Positions 12,206 to 64,000 are shown, counted from the first letter of the stretch. The stretch: DNA of 64,000 bases from Portunus trituberculatus (GCF_017591435.1 NC_059279.1:3185001-3249000), one strand, 5' to 3'. Notes: generated from the sequence alone by a model not told the origin. Program-made: numbers and translations.

Positions 12206-13799
12206 CTATGAAATTGACGTACGTAAAACCACATTTTTATTAACCAGTCGACCAATCAATTCCTCTGTGCCTCACGTGCCGCATCACCAATTAGTGCCTA
12301 CCTGTGCCCACCAATTAACGACTCAAATATCCACAGAACGGTTTTCAAATTTCACATTACCACAATAAAGTTAAGCTTGAAATGAAATGGAAATAATTAG
12401 CTGACGTGAAATCATCATCGAGTTTTCGTATATCCCAAAAAAAAAAAAAAAAAAAAAGAATAAAAATGTTGCAGTAGATATTTACTATAGCAAACAGTTT
12501 GGCTCGGAACGAAAATTGGAAGTGTTGAAGCAAATTACTTATATTTTGAAGACCTTTGTTACATTAAGGCGCCATTGTATCCCAAAGAACTGTATCAACA
12601 AATATTAGAATTCAGAAAGAGAAATGAGGATTAAGCAAAGAATGAATAAAACGAGTATGATATTGAGGGAAATGATAAATATTTTGCTAGCATTTTCTCT
12701 TATCAGTGCAACGCTATTGTGTCTCAAAGAAGCGAGTCAACAAACATTAAGATTTTAGCACCAAACATCGCAGGAAGGAACTCAGCAACGGGAGAAAAAA
12801 AAAAAAAAAACTGATGGAAATAATTGATGTTTTGACAGCGGTGTCTTGTTAGGAGAAGCGGCGTGATAAATCAATGAGGCACGCCAACAAACAGAAGGGG
12901 AAAGAGTAACCGCGACGCACAAACTCGGGTGACTGACCTCCCCCTCACGCTGCTCCTCTCACTCCACTTCATTACGCGCTGAGAGACAGGCAAGCACTAC
13001 TAACCCCACACCGAGAGAGTCCATTGTTTCACCCCACACTCCAAACAACTGAGTCTGGCCCGGCGTAAGTGTGCTGCAGAAAGCTTGACTAAAACGGAAT
13101 ATCGTAAAGTATATCTCTTAAGTTTGGCTCTAGTGTGTGGTCCAGGAAAACAAAAGATAAAGAGAAGCAGAAAACGGAATATAAAACATCATATTGTCCC
13201 AAAAAACACTTACGATACAGCTGGCAGTAATAACTCTGGTGTCTGAAGAGAATGACTCACACAGGAAGAGAAACTGGAGGAAATATCGTACATAAAAACT
13301 ATCTCAATAAAGAAAACAATAAGTAAATCTCATATCTAAAAAAGTAAAGGTAATTTTGGAACACCGTGCAAGGCGTGTTGGCAAGAGTCCCTGTCAGGCC
13401 CTGGTGGCGGACAGCGGCACTTACTGTACTGTATAGCTGTCCCCGCGCGGGAGTGACAAATTAAAGCTTAACACTATGAATTGCCCTTCCTCGTTATGCC
13501 CTAAATCACTGCACGGAAGCACCAAAAGTCCATGAAATCAGCGGCAACATGACAACACGAGACGCTGGAACTGGTAAAAATAAACACAGTAAACCTTCTG
13601 CTTTTTAAGTCGGCTAGATTAAGTAAGCCTTTGTTCTTTTTAGCACAAGGAACGGTCACTTCTGAAGAAATGCTGCAGTGTTTCATCCCAGGATCTTCTG
13701 TGTAGTAGTAATGAGTGTTTCCTTCATCATGGTTGTGACTGGGGATACTGCACTGGGGAAAGGATGATCTTGGTGTCCTAAAGTTGTGAAGCATTGGCC

Positions 13800-13801
<2 letters not shown>

Positions 13802-13871
<70 letters not shown>
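13802..13871. repeat. (GA)n microsatellite
   Basis: About 35 GA units. Confidence 0.95.
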
Positions 13872-13874
<3 letters not shown>

Positions 13875-14755
13875 TTGGTGACATCAGAGGTAGCTCTTCG
13901 TCTGGCGCTAAAAATGACTTTCTTGAAACACTGACTGATTCATCTCGCTAAGACTGACACTCACGAAAAAAAGAGACTCAAAATTTTATCTTTTCCCAGA
14001 CTGACTTTCAACAACACTGACTTTCACCAAGCTTGACTCCCGAAGCCTGACCCTCACCAACCCTATCTCACCAATCCTAACCTTTAACAAACGCGCTCCT
14101 CACCAAGCCTCACCAGTGCCTCTGCTATTAAGGTGGCCCACACGCTACTGATACATTAATGCTACAACACTGCAGCAGGGTGGAAGTAGGTGTGTATGGC
14201 CTTCCTAAAACAAACACTGACCTCCCTTTGCTAGTGTAGGGGAGCGGACAAATGGGAAGGGGAGTCTCTGAAGGAAGGTTCCCCGCCAGAGTGAACACAA
14301 CTACTAATGTAACATGAATACCTCCAAACTCGAGAGGTGAAATGTATGTTGGTCACGGGAGGAGGAACTGCAGCATTAGGAAGCTTTACTGTGCTTGATT
14401 TACACGAATATATAAACTCTGACGAAAAAAAAGAGAGGAACACACACACACACACATAAACACATCCGTGCATTGTATTATCACAATCAACGTATCTGAC
14501 GCTATAGAAGGAGGAGGAAAAGGAGGAGAAGGAGAAAAGAGAAAGAGGAATCTAGAAACCTACACGATTCAAATAAACAAAAGGAAAAACAAATATTATT
14601 ATGGATTCTTCCTCTTGCATTCCTCCAAAGACTTAAACACTGAAAATCCATAACAAAAACAGTACATCCCGCACACTAAACTCACAACACACAACACACA
14701 GCACAACACTCATTCCAGACGACTAAACAACGCAGAGGCGACAGGAGCGGGGCGT

Positions 14756-14958
14756 CTAGCCGTAGCTGGTGACCCTGGCGTGGGCGAGGGCTTGTGTGTT
14801 GCTGTTGGGACCGCCGCGGGCCTGAGCGTGGGCGAAGGCGAGAGTGGAGCCCGGACGGAGAGACGCGAGGGAGAAGGTGTCGAAGAAGCTCCTCCCGAGC
14901 GTCCTTCCCTGCGGCAGCTCCGGCGAAGTGCTGGCGGGCGTCTCCCCTCGCACGGGAT
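14756..14958 (-). CDS. Candidate terminal exon, function unknown
   Basis: A CACCTTGCAG acceptor is followed by a frame of 65 codons ending in TAG (NPVRGETPASTSPELPQG ... ARVTSYG). Third codon positions are about 88 percent G or C, far above the AT-rich surroundings, which supports coding. It needs a phase-2 upstream exon, whereas exon 35 ends in phase 0; a direct joint would give an immediate TAA. It is therefore either the last exon of the large gene with one exon missing between them, or part of another transcript. No AATAAA signal was seen close downstream. Confidence 0.4.
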
Positions 14959-15238
14959 TACTGCAAGGTGGCCAGGAGTGCGTGTTAGTGAGTCTCCTTA
15001 GGTGTGTTAACGTTACTGTGTCTGCAGGGTTTGGTAATGTTGTACTAGTGAGTGTATTGTTTTGAAGGCCATGTAGGTGCTGGTACTGTAATACTGGTTA
15101 TCATGTTGAGTGTTGGATTCCCTCTCGGGTGTGTGGATGTTATGGTGCCCATTGGGTTTAATAATGGTTGTGCTGGTGTTGTAATGTTCAGAGGGCAGTG
15201 ATATGTTGTACTGGTGTTTGTTAAGTATTAGTGGCTCT

Positions 15239-15240
<2 letters not shown>

Positions 15241-15288
<48 letters not shown>
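15241..15288. repeat. (TG)n microsatellite
   Basis: About 24 TG units. Confidence 0.95.
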
Positions 15289-15290
<2 letters not shown>

Positions 15291-15723
15291 AAGGCCTGAA
15301 ATGAACACCAAACTAGAATTCTCTCGGCATGATAATTTGTTACCAATATTTCTTATGTTTTCTGATTTAGTTTAAAATGTTTGTTTGAGAGCAATCTGGC
15401 TGCAATAACTCTGTGTCCATGCTCATTAATTATACTGGTGAAATTATCAATCTATTTGCACAAAAAGAACCTTCTCTTTTATGTTCTGTTTGTGCTTTTT
15501 TTTTTCTTTGTTCAAGGTGATTCATGAAAATTCAAACAACCAGAAAATAATCTGCCTAGCTAATTAGTTTACATACTAATAACTTTCCTGACCGCCACAC
15601 TCTGATTACCTATCACTGCCTCACACTTTTCACACCAAGTTAATTTTGTATGCAGTAAAGAGAATTAATTATGATATAGAAATAGATCAAAAGTGTTGGT
15701 GTCGTGAGTGAGTCAGTCGAGGG

Positions 15724-15783
15724 ACGACACAACACGACACAACACAACACGACACGACACAACACAACACGACACGACACGGC
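15724..15783. repeat. ACACG/ACACA pentamer repeat
   Basis: About twelve 5-bp units alternating CGACA and CAACA. Confidence 0.9.
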
Positions 15784-16085
15784 ACCAGCAGCAGGACGGC
15801 CAGAGCTTCATGGGACAGTCCAGCTACAGGTTAATTCTGTTCGGGCAGCAGGGAAGCACACAGTATTAATAGTTGACCTGACTACTGCCGGACAACAAAG
15901 CTAGTGGTGTTTAGAGAGGACAGTAACAGGAAGCCAGTGTCCTACGTTTGGTCCTGCCACGTATACGTAAAACAGAACAGATGGAGGAGTCATGAACCTC
16001 ACAAATTTGGCCATGGTTGGGTGGTGAACGTTGCCATGTGGAGGGAAGGGACGAGGCACACTGAGGAGGTTAAAGGAGGTGAGGT

Positions 16086-16087
<2 letters not shown>

Positions 16088-16134
<47 letters not shown>
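16088..16134. repeat. (CA)n microsatellite
   Basis: About 23 CA units. Confidence 0.95.
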
Positions 16135-16137
<3 letters not shown>

Positions 16138-17283
16138 TAAGTCTCAGGGTACAGAGCTGCGTCAGGGTGCCTTCTCATCACTCACGTAGCTCGCATTGAT
16201 TATCTCACGTTATGCAAGTGAGTTTGGGGACGTGACTAGCTCCACGTTCAATTTTTAGAGCAAGTTATGGATGTGACGGCGCCCTTGACCTGACGCACAT
16301 AAGCACATAAATAGCAAGAAGCACATTACGCCCCCAACAGACAGAGCCAGCAGTAACAGCAGTAGCAGGAAAATCACCTCACCATACGTTGACGAAACCT
16401 ACCGTCCATGAAAAAGGTTCTCGATATTTCCATGTTTTCTTACGATGACCAATCTAGATGGGAGAGCAGCGGCGTTAGGGAGCAGCCGGTGGGAGGCACA
16501 AGTATAATAATTACTCTTTCCTGTGTAGAATCCATAGCTGTGCAGATTCATTACTGTCTACTGTTGAGTGTAACATAACAGATAACCTCTAACAGGATTA
16601 CAACTAGTGAGTGCTTCAGTTCCTCGCCTCAAGCTGCTCTCAGAAGTATTATACGTACCTGTCAGTAATGTCTCTACTCCAATTTAAAGCTTCTCAAAAT
16701 AAAAAGAATATTTGTGAATCATAGAAGCTGAATCACTCAAGCAAAGTTACCATGCCCCTCAGCAGTTGCATATCCCACCAAGCAAGTCCCACTTATCAAC
16801 TAATAGTGAAAAAAGTTATTAATGATAATATTACCTATAAGAAAAACATATTTATTTTGTTTGCACATCTGCGTAAGAAAAGATTCACCTTACCTCTCTT
16901 TAAGAAATTTAGTCATTGAGCATTATAGCAAGTATTCAATGTGATATGAGAAGGATTATAGAGTTTGTCATTAATGAACTCCCTTGATCATGCAAACCTG
17001 AGCTAATGAAGACATCTTTCACAAATAAGATTACACAATAAAGAATCACTAAACACATGCTATTTCACTTGACTAGTCTATGGATGCATCGTAACCAAAG
17101 AACAGCCTTGAAGTTAATAATACACGCAAAATGCACCACACTCAGCCTGGACATCAAAAGCAAACATCAAGACCGCAAAATCAGGCTGAGTAAAAACGAA
17201 ATATATAATAAACAAATACTCAATTTAGGACACAGGGTTGAAGGGGACTCTGGGGCGCCTCGGGTGGGCGACGAGAGACCGAC

Positions 17284-55793
<38,510 letters not shown>

Positions 55794-55913
55794 CTGTGGG
55801 AGAAAGATTTACACTGATAGAAGGGCTGGCTGGACAGAGAGATGAATAGATTAACAGGTGGATGAGGACGAATTGACAGGAAAATGAGGGGGTCAGACAG
55901 GTAGACGGATTGT

Positions 55914-56380
55914 TGTTGTTTTTGTTGTTGTTGTTGTTGTTGTTGTAGCTGTTTGTGTTATTCTTATTGTTATTCTATTTTTATTCTTTCGTCGTTTGAT
56001 CTTTATTGCCTCCCTCTTCTTCTTCTTCTCCTTCTTCTTCTCCTCCCTCTTCTTCTTCTTTTTTTTTTCCACTGTCTTCTTCTTCCTTCTTCTTCTTCTT
56101 CTTCTTCTTCTTCTTCTTCTTCTTCTTCTTCTTCTTCTTCTTCTCAAAGTGTGGGAAAGAAATATGTAGTGCTTTCGTCACTACTACTGTTATTGTTTTG
56201 TTGTTGTTGTTGCTTTTGTCTTTGTTGTTGTCGTTGTTGTTGTTGCTGTTGTTGTTGTTGCTGTTGTTATTTTCTTGTTGTTGTTCTCGTTATTTTTGCT
56301 GCTGTTGTAATAATAGTAGTAGTAGTAGTAGTAGTAGTAGTTATTTTTGTTTTCGTTGTTGTTGTTGTTGTTCTTGTTCT
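55914..56380. repeat. Trinucleotide repeat block (TTG/CTT/TAG)
   Basis: Successive TTG, TTC/CTT, GTT and TAG triplet runs over about 470 bp. It gives open frames in many phases without gene evidence. Confidence 0.95.
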
Positions 56381-56494
56381 TGTTGTAGTCGTCCTTGTCA
56401 CCGTCCTTGCCTTACGTCCTTAATACTTGGAGGAAAAATACAACTAAAGGCCACTGCACATATAAACAGACGGGCACACTCAGGAATCATTGTT

Positions 56495-56770
56495 GTGGTG
56501 GAGGTGGAGGAGGAGGAGGAGGTTGAGGAGGAGGTGGAGCTGTAGGTGGAGGTGAATAGGTAAGTGGATGATGGCGGTGAGTAAGCGAATGAGATAAGGA
56601 AGAAGGGAAGGAAACGAGATAGAGAAGGTGGAGGAAGATTAGATGATGCTTGAGATGACGGTGGATTGAAATTCAAGAAAGGAGAGAAGGTGAAGAGACA
56701 AGTGGAGGAAGAGGAGGAGGAGGAGGAGAAGGAGGAGGAGGAGGAGGAGGAGGAGGAGGAGGAGGAGGAG
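56495..56770. repeat. (GGA)n-rich block
   Basis: GGAGGT/GAGGAG triplets, the longest run at 56704-56770. Confidence 0.9.
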
Positions 56771-57149
56771 GGTGTTAGGGGCAGCTGCTCCATTAATGCT
56801 CTGAGTCACAGAAGTTATCGCATCCTGTTTCTTACGCTCCTTTTTTATTTTTCTCTCCTCCTCCTCCTCCTCCTCCTCCTCCTCTTCGTCCTCCTCAACT
56901 CTCTGATCTTTATTTCCCTTCTCCCTTATTTGTTTCCTCCTCTTCTCTCCCGTGATTATTCAATTTACATGTTCTTTTCTTTTCTTTCCCTCGCTTTTCA
57001 TATTTTTCTTTCCTCGAACACGACAGAAATAATTGAAGGAAGAGGAATAACGGATAAACGAGGAAAAGGAAGAAAAGATGTGATGATAAAGACAAGGAGG
57101 AGGATATATGATAATGGGGAAGAGAAGCAAGGAAATGGATGGATGAAAC

Positions 57150-57150
<1 letters not shown>

Positions 57151-57216
<66 letters not shown>
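57151..57216. repeat. (GA)n microsatellite
   Basis: About 33 GA units. Confidence 0.95.
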
Positions 57217-57220
<4 letters not shown>

Positions 57221-57292
57221 AAGAAGAGGCAAGATGTAAAGTAAAAAGATAGTGTTAAGAGATTAATGGTGTGTGCAGGCGCCCCATAAACT

Positions 57293-57535
<243 letters not shown>

Positions 57536-57761
57536 GTCAGTATGTGGAATGTGCCTTATAGTTACGAAGGAACACTATGACCCTATACTCAAGGCGTTTT
57601 GCATTACCTGTTCACCCAGTAACTTCACCAACACCTCTCGCTGCACTCAGAACACACACCTCTTCCGACTCTCTAATATAATTCAAGTATCGCCTCATTG
57701 TAATATTCAAACTGTGATTTCAACGCGATAAATTTGCTATAACTTCCATCTGCGCTATGTC

Positions 57762-57950
57762 GGTATTCAGAAACGCTTTGCTCTCTCCCACGTCTAGTTT
57801 CAAGGCCACAGAGATGATTAGCCGGGTTTTCAAAAGTGTTTCTCCAGTTAATAATGCAGAAATATTGTCACTCTGCCTTTAGAACCGTAAAAACACCTTA
57901 GGAACTTGTGTGAATTTGAATAAATCCATATGAAATTGAGAATATGAGCC
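57762..57950 (+). mobile_element. Family B element, copy 7
   Basis: GGTATTCAGAAACGCTTTGCTC, AGGCCACAGAGATGATTAGCCGG; the right end is shortened. Confidence 0.65.
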
Positions 57951-58359
57951 TAGAAATTACTGTAACTTCTATCAATCACACGCACAACCACGGAGTCACA
58001 GTGTAGAGCTAACAAAAACAGATACGGTCACTAAAAATGTATCATCACATCCAACGCAGACGAAAAATGTGTTATTCTTATTATTGCCTTGTTTTCCATC
58101 TGTTTCCCATGACTAACAAAAAGCAGTGGCCCCAAAAGTACAGCTTGGGAAGAGACCGAGAGAATAGATGCCTCTTTTTGTTGTTATTGTTGCTATTGCT
58201 GTTTGCTTTGGTGGTGGTGGTGGTGGTGGTGGTCGTATATTTTCAATTTAAGCGACTAATAAACTAATTCCATCTTTCCTCTGAAGTGACAAAGTTTATT
58301 CAAGAGTAGATATCTAAGACACGAAAAAAAAAAAAATTACCTAGTGTTATTCTCATTTT

Positions 58360-58650
58360 TGGTGATAAACTCTCATATTAAACCCCTAAGCGACTTTTTT
58401 CTCGTGTAATCGGCTGCTACAGAGGTTACAGGAGTGGTGAAAGTTGTTATTATTATCATTCTGGGTGGTATACTCTTACATTAAACCCCTAAGCGATTCC
58501 TTCCACGTGTTATCGGCTGCTACAGAGGTTACAAGAGTGGTAAAAGTTATTATTGTTAATTTGGATGATATACACATATATGAAACTCCAAACGTACACC
58601 ACCCGCCTTTTCTCGGTTGCTACAGAGGTTGCATAGGAGTGGGAACCTGT
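58360..58650. repeat. Tandem array, about 112-bp unit
   Basis: Three copies of AAACCCCTAAGCGA ... TCGGCTGCTACAGAGGTTAC ... AGTGGT-AAAGTT. Confidence 0.85.
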
Positions 58651-59066
58651 GTGAAGAACTTGCTACAGCTCTATCCCACGGCAGACAGACGCTCTCTCCC
58701 TTGCCACGCTTCCCGCTGCTCTATTGCTGCCAAATCTCAAAGTCCACGCTGATCAAGAGTAAAATAGCCTGGTCAGTGCGCTATTCATCCTCCCTCAACA
58801 TCATCTCCCACTATAACGACCTCGTAAAGTTAATATCTCGATGGTCAGCAAATTTATGAGAGAAATATAATCTTTGAATTCCTCCCTCCTTCTCTCCCTC
58901 CTGATGCAGTGTGGTCCTCCTTCACACATGTCTTATTATTTTCCAAGGAACTATGAAGGAGATGAAGGAGGAGGTGGCGGTGGTGGAGGAGACAGTTGAG
59001 TTATCAAAGGGGGCACCAGGAGGGAACGGGAGGGTGGTGAGGTATCCGGGAGGGGGGGACTTAAGG

Positions 59067-59070
<4 letters not shown>

Positions 59071-59128
<58 letters not shown>
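59071..59128. repeat. (GT)n microsatellite
   Basis: About 29 GT units. Confidence 0.95.
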
Positions 59129-59261
59129 TAATCTCTATTGTCGGGGCTTGAGAGGCAGCACTGGGGGAGTCTGAGTCGCTGGGGTGAATTGTGCATTAGT
59201 TCTGATAGCATTCATGAACCGGACGAGCATGAGGAGCTGCGATGGACGACGTGGAAGAGGA

Positions 59262-59350
59262 GAAGGATGAGAAGAAGAAAAAGAAGAAGAAGAAGAAGAA
59301 GAAGAAGAAGGAGGAGGAGGAGGAGGAGGAGGAGGAGGAGGAGGAGGAAA
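59262..59350. repeat. (GAA)n-(GAG)n repeat
   Basis: Adjacent GAA then GAG triplet runs. Confidence 0.9.
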
Positions 59351-59614
59351 ATACATCGAAAGAATAAGAAGATAATGAGGAGTTGAGGATAAGAACGAGA
59401 AGAGAGTAAGTGGAGGAATAAGAGAAGAAGGAAGAGGTGTAGCAGGAGGAGAAAGGAGAGTAACGGGACGGTGGGAGGCACATCAAGACCTTTTGAACAT
59501 GAAGATCGATGAAGCCTGAAGCTGAAGACCCGGGATGAGCAGAACAGGTCACGACAGAGAGAGAGAGAGAGAGAGAGCACCCGTAACACTTAGACACCAC
59601 TCAGATCTCCAGTG

Positions 59615-59825
59615 AATACATACGCTCTTTCCTCTCACCACGACAATTTTCAACGTTCACATATGATCAGCAGTACTCTCAAGCATGTCCCTCCTGCTGA
59701 TAATGTAGGAATCTTGCTAATCTGTCACTATAACTGTAAAAACACCTTAATTAAAACTATGACTTCACCTAGAGCCCCTTCAGTGTAGTAGGAGTGAAGG
59801 CGGTAAAGATGTGTTTTAGAATAAG
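59615..59825 (+). mobile_element. Family B element, copy 8
   Basis: TACGCTCTTTCCTCTCACCAC to GGTAAAGATGTGTTTTAGAAT with the shared AATCTGTCACTATAACTGTAAAAACACC core. Confidence 0.55.
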
Positions 59826-60404
59826 GCTAGAGGGCTCAGAAACGAGAACAAGACTAAAACAAGAGCATCTCAACATACACACACACACACACACACACAC
59901 CCACATACACACACACACATACACACACACACCTTCTTCGCCCCTCCTACAGCTCCTACCTGCCATCTGACAACGCTAAACACGTCACCAGTTACTGATC
60001 TGACAAGGGAGAAGAGATAAAAACAACGACAGCTTCCCACCAGCAGGAATACCACGCAAGGATGAGAGGGAACGTTCAGAACCACCCCTTGCAAACCACC
60101 TGTTCATGTATCAAGGCTTAGGCAAAATTTCCTGGAGACTTTTAAGCTGGAGATAGATTGACTGACTCCTTGTTGAATTCCTTAGTGATATTGAAACGAA
60201 AACTTTGCAATTCGTTCGGTGACCTTGAGAGAATGTTTTGGGATAAAAAGAGCGGTGTTTGAGTGCTTAGGTGAGTAGATAATGAGAGGGACTAAAAGGT
60301 GGGAAAAAAAAGGTTGAATGAGAGATTTTCGTGATCAGTAGCAGGAGAGGAATTAAGAGGAGACAGAGAAAGAAAGGTAGAGATGTGATCTTTATCTTGT
60401 TACC

Positions 60405-60712
<308 letters not shown>

Positions 60713-60795
60713 CATGGAAAGCATAAATTAACCTAAGATAAACATTTAGAAAGAAAAAAAAAGAAGAAAAAATAAAAGCGCAACAAAAATGACAC

Positions 60796-60835
<40 letters not shown>

Positions 60836-62179
60836 CAACTCATCACCACAGCCACTCATCCCCCACACCACCTTCCACCACCCTCCCTTCCTCCTCATCA
60901 CCTATCACATTATGCACTCCACTAATACAGGTGCCGATCACGAGAGATAAAACCGTCAACTGAAACTCTGCCGTGTTAATTGCTTGTTGATCTTATCGTT
61001 TCACCAAAGCGACCTTGATAACGTACAGTGAAGGAGAGGAGGGGGGAGAGAGAAAGAGGGAGAGAGGGAGAGGGAAAGGAGAGGAAATAGGTTGAAGGGT
61101 AGAGGTGAGTGTCTTTCGTTTGTGAGGTTAAGAAAATTGGGTCATGATTCGAGAAGGAATGTGATGAGATAATGAGGAAGGAGGAGGAGGAGGAGAAGGA
61201 GGAGGAGGAGGAAAAGAAGGAAGAGAAGGAGGAGTAAAAGTAGGAGAGGAGTAGTAGTAGAGGAGGAGAAACAGGAAAGGGTTGTCAGGAAAAGTAAGAG
61301 TAGAAGAGGAGGAGAAGGAGGAGAGATGGAAGGAACAGGAAGAGCTGGAGAAAATAAAGATGGAGAAGAAAAGAAAGAAACACAGAAATAAACAAAACAA
61401 ACACCAGAAAGGAAAACAAAACAAGAAAAAAATTGCAAAAAGAAAGATATGAAGGAAAGAAGACGAAGAAGGAGGAGGAGGAGGAGGAGGACAAGTAATA
61501 AGAGAACGAAAACGAGGTAGATTTCTAGACACCTCCGTTTTCTTTGTCACTTGGCCAGGTAACCCTCTGTCACAAACATTCCCTTCAATTTACAGGTATT
61601 TTCTCCCACACACTGGACACTTCTCTTCACTCTTTGGCTCTTTTCTCTCCTATAAAAGACCTCCCTCTCCTCCTTTTCCTCCTCTTCCTCTTCCTCCTCC
61701 TCCTAACCACATAAATCTCCACACAGACACTCGGCCACACGATAACCAAGGCCACCACACGTATTCTTCACATAGGTACTCTGAAAAAGGCGCTGAAGAA
61801 GGTTAGGAAAAAAAGAGAAGAGATATAGACACCAAGGAAGATGTGAATAAAAGATCGTAGGTAGCAAGTGAGAAGAAATATGGAAAGAAGAGGTGGAAAA
61901 AGGATGGAAGGAGGAGAATAGAAGGGCCTTAGAACCGAAAGGGGTAGCCATGAAGTGAGACGGAAGAGGCAGAAGGTTATCCACGGCTTTATATGGTATT
62001 GGAATGAAGGGAGGGGGAGGTGGACGGGAGGGAAAGGAAGCGGGAAGGAGAGAGAGAGAGAGAGAGGAGGGAGAAGAGAGAATAAGAAGAACAACAATAA
62101 CAAATGAGAGGGCCAAGAGAGATGAAGAAGAAGAGAAGAAGAAGAAGAATAAGAAGAAACAAGAGGGACAAAAAAGAGG

Positions 62180-62182
<3 letters not shown>

Positions 62183-62225
<43 letters not shown>
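62183..62225. repeat. (CA)n microsatellite
   Basis: About 21 CA units. Confidence 0.95.
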
Positions 62226-62227
<2 letters not shown>

Positions 62228-62454
62228 AGAAGAAAGGTTTACATGGCGAGCAAGGGAAGGCAGTGAAGGAGAATGTCGCGTTAGTGGACCTTTTTAGCTT
62301 ACAGGCAATAAATGAAGCCGAAAAAGGGCATCTTCGCACTTCCCAAGCTCTTTTATATGCAGGGGACCACTCCTGTAAAGCACTGGGCGATGAGAACACG
62401 CGACAGTCTAGACAAGCACATAAAAATACATAAGACAACGTGTATGTGTGAGTG

Positions 62455-62670
62455 TAAGGTCAAAAACACCTTGCTCTCTCACCAGGACCAGTTTCCAAAG
62501 TCACAGAGACAATGTGCTGGTTCCCAAGAGTGTTTTTCTCGTTAATATCGTCGAAAACTTATGAATCTGCTCCCAGAATCACAGAAACACGCTTGAAAAC
62601 TCGTACCACTTCAACTAAAGCCTTTTGAAAATTGCGTACGTGAGGCGCTAAAGTGTTTCTGAACGTGTGT
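62455..62670 (+). mobile_element. Family B element, copy 9
   Basis: AAACACCTTGCTCTCTCACCAGG to GAGGCGCTAAAGTGTTTCTG with the AAGCCTTTTGAAA segment. Confidence 0.6.
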
Positions 62671-62683
62671 AAAAAGAAGCGCT

Positions 62684-62884
62684 TCAGAATCTGTAAAAAG
62701 AGTTCAGAATGCGTAAAAAGAAGTAAAAAGAGAGTAAACGTCTTCAGAATGCGTAGGAAAGTGTTCAGAATGCGTAAAAGGAAGTAAAAAGAAGGAAAAA
62801 TTATTCAGAATGCGTAGAACAGGGTTTAGAATGCGTTAAAAGAAGTAAATAAAAGGAAAAATTATTCAGAATGCGTAAAGAGAA
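62684..62884. repeat. TTCAGAATGCGTAAAAAGAAG tandem repeat
   Basis: The motif CAGAATGCGTA-AAAGAAGTAAA recurs six or seven times with variable spacing. Confidence 0.85.
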
Positions 62885-63375
62885 GCGTTTCAAAATACCT
62901 GCAAAATATGACGAAAGGAGGAGAGCAAGTGAAGCAGTGAAGGGCTAGAGAGGGCCTGTAGGGGGCGCTGGAATGCCTAGGCTGGGAGATTCGTGCATAG
63001 GGAAGGAGAAAGTGCGGCAGGGGAAGGTGTAGGATATCTTAAAAATAGGTGAAGGAGCTCGAGGGTTAAAGAACGCGTTACATTTCGCTGGGAAGGTGTA
63101 GGATGCGGTGGGGGAAAAAATGGAGGAAAAAAAGAGAATGTGTTAAGAAGGTATCGGGTTGGTGAGGCGGAGAGGGGAGAGAGGAGGACGTGTCAGGCCG
63201 TGTAGGGGACAGACCTGTTAGGGCGGCGGAGAAGAGGGAGGGAGGGGGAGGCGAGGCTGTCCTGTCATGAGCGCTGCCGTGTGAGAGTGCACTCCCGCCC
63301 TCACTCTGTTACCTGACGCCCACACCAGCTGGCCACAAACACGCAAACACACACCCACCCACACATATACACACA

Positions 63376-63381
63376 CACACC

Positions 63382-63442
<61 letters not shown>
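63376..63442. repeat. (CA)n microsatellite
   Basis: About 29 CA units, preceded by broken CA/CCCA repeats from 63340. Confidence 0.95.
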
Positions 63443-63446
<4 letters not shown>

Positions 63447-64000
63447 CTGTTATAAACTATGCACAATTTACTTGCCTTCCCTCCCTCCTCTCCATCCCTC
63501 CTTCCCTCCATCCCTTCTTCCCTCCATCCCTCCCATTCGTATACGGTATCAGAGAAAAAACGGAGGAGGAAAAACAGCAGGAGGAGGAGGAGGAGGGGAG
63601 GAGGAAAACGAGGAGCAGGAGGAGGGATATTAACATGTTGCATATTTTTCTAAATTTCTCCAACAACAAACGAAATAAAGTTGTCACGGTTTATATTAAG
63701 AGATCAACGCCCTTCACTATCATCACTTTTATCATCACCATCATCATCATCACCATCATCATCGCTTTTACTTTACTGCTGCGTGCCTCTTAAATTACTA
63801 AGTGTGGGAGAAAGATATGGGGGATGAAAGAGGGAGGGAGAGAGGGAGAGAAGAGGGTAAGAAGGCAAGGATCAAGCAAGAGAGAGAGAGAGAAAAAAAA
63901 AACAGAGAAGAGCTAAAAGAAATGGAGGGAGAAAGAAAAAGAGGCATAAAGGAGAGGAAAGGCAAAATTGGTAGAGAGGAATAGATGAAGGAAGAAAAAG

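Larger units (their letters stand above)
10668..14755. other. Non-coding stretch
   Basis: Unique AT-rich sequence with one family B element, a CCTAA tract and one microsatellite. No frame with exon-like borders and composition was seen. Confidence 0.55.
14990..17283. other. Non-coding or unresolved intron
   Basis: Contains a TG repeat, a pentamer repeat and a CA repeat. An exon linking exon 35 to the candidate terminal exon should lie here if both belong to one gene; none is convincing. Confidence 0.5.

Noticed and set aside
16030..16100. Exon linking exon 35 to the terminal exon candidate (minus strand, after CTCCTCAG)
   Set aside because: A phase-0 frame with cysteines exists, but its possible donors leave phase 1, which does not fit the preferred frame of the 14756-14958 exon, and composition is not coding-like.

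Overview
This window looks like nuclear DNA of an arthropod, most likely a decapod crustacean and perhaps a brachyuran crab. Supporting signs are long dinucleotide microsatellites every 1-2 kb, tRNA-derived SINEs, abundant short TTAA-bounded inverted-repeat elements, a short TTAGG-type (CCTAA) tract, and spliced genes with small exons and canonical GT-AG introns. The species call is inference. Every gene supported here reads on the minus strand, so transcription runs from high to low coordinates. Most long open frames are only microsatellites read as Ser-Leu, Cys-Val, Thr-His or Arg-Glu repeats.

The main content is one very large secreted or extracellular-matrix gene, traced through 35 exons from 55793 down to 17284 (about 7.6 kb of coding sequence, about 2,530 residues). 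Splice phases agree at every junction once a few one-base assembly-type indels are allowed. Its N-terminal part (55.8-47.8 kb) is low complexity, with exon-encoded modules that alternate acidic or polar stretches with dense Arg/Lys clusters, then Thr-rich and acidic segments. After one sushi (CCP) domain comes an array of 33 EGF-like domains, mostly calcium-binding with D-V/I-D-E-C starts (45.2-32.5 kb). Then follow two CCP domains, two HYR domains, a Gly-rich linker with another CCP, and ephrin-receptor-like (GCC2/GCC3) cysteine motifs (21.1-17.3 kb). The CCP-CCP-HYR-HYR-CCP-GCC2 order matches part of SVEP1-type proteins; the EGF array resembles fibrillin or SCUBE proteins. The start codon and signal peptide lie upstream of what I could trace. 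The 3' end is unresolved, with one candidate terminal exon at 14756-14958.

Left of this gene, 9154-10119 holds an intact 321-residue single-exon frame with two successive retropepsin-like aspartic protease lobes on one chain and no reverse transcriptase or integrase nearby. Just beyond it, 8780-8922 looks like the first coding exon of another minus-strand gene.

The rest (1-7 kb, 10.4-14.7 kb, 15-17.2 kb and 56-64 kb) is intergenic or intronic. It holds microsatellites, tandem arrays with 110-150 bp units, and two families of short inverted-repeat elements. Family A is about 212 bp, TTAA-bounded and piggyBac-like, with at least 11 copies. Family B is about 205 bp with about nine copies. I see no rRNA, true tRNA gene or CRISPR array.
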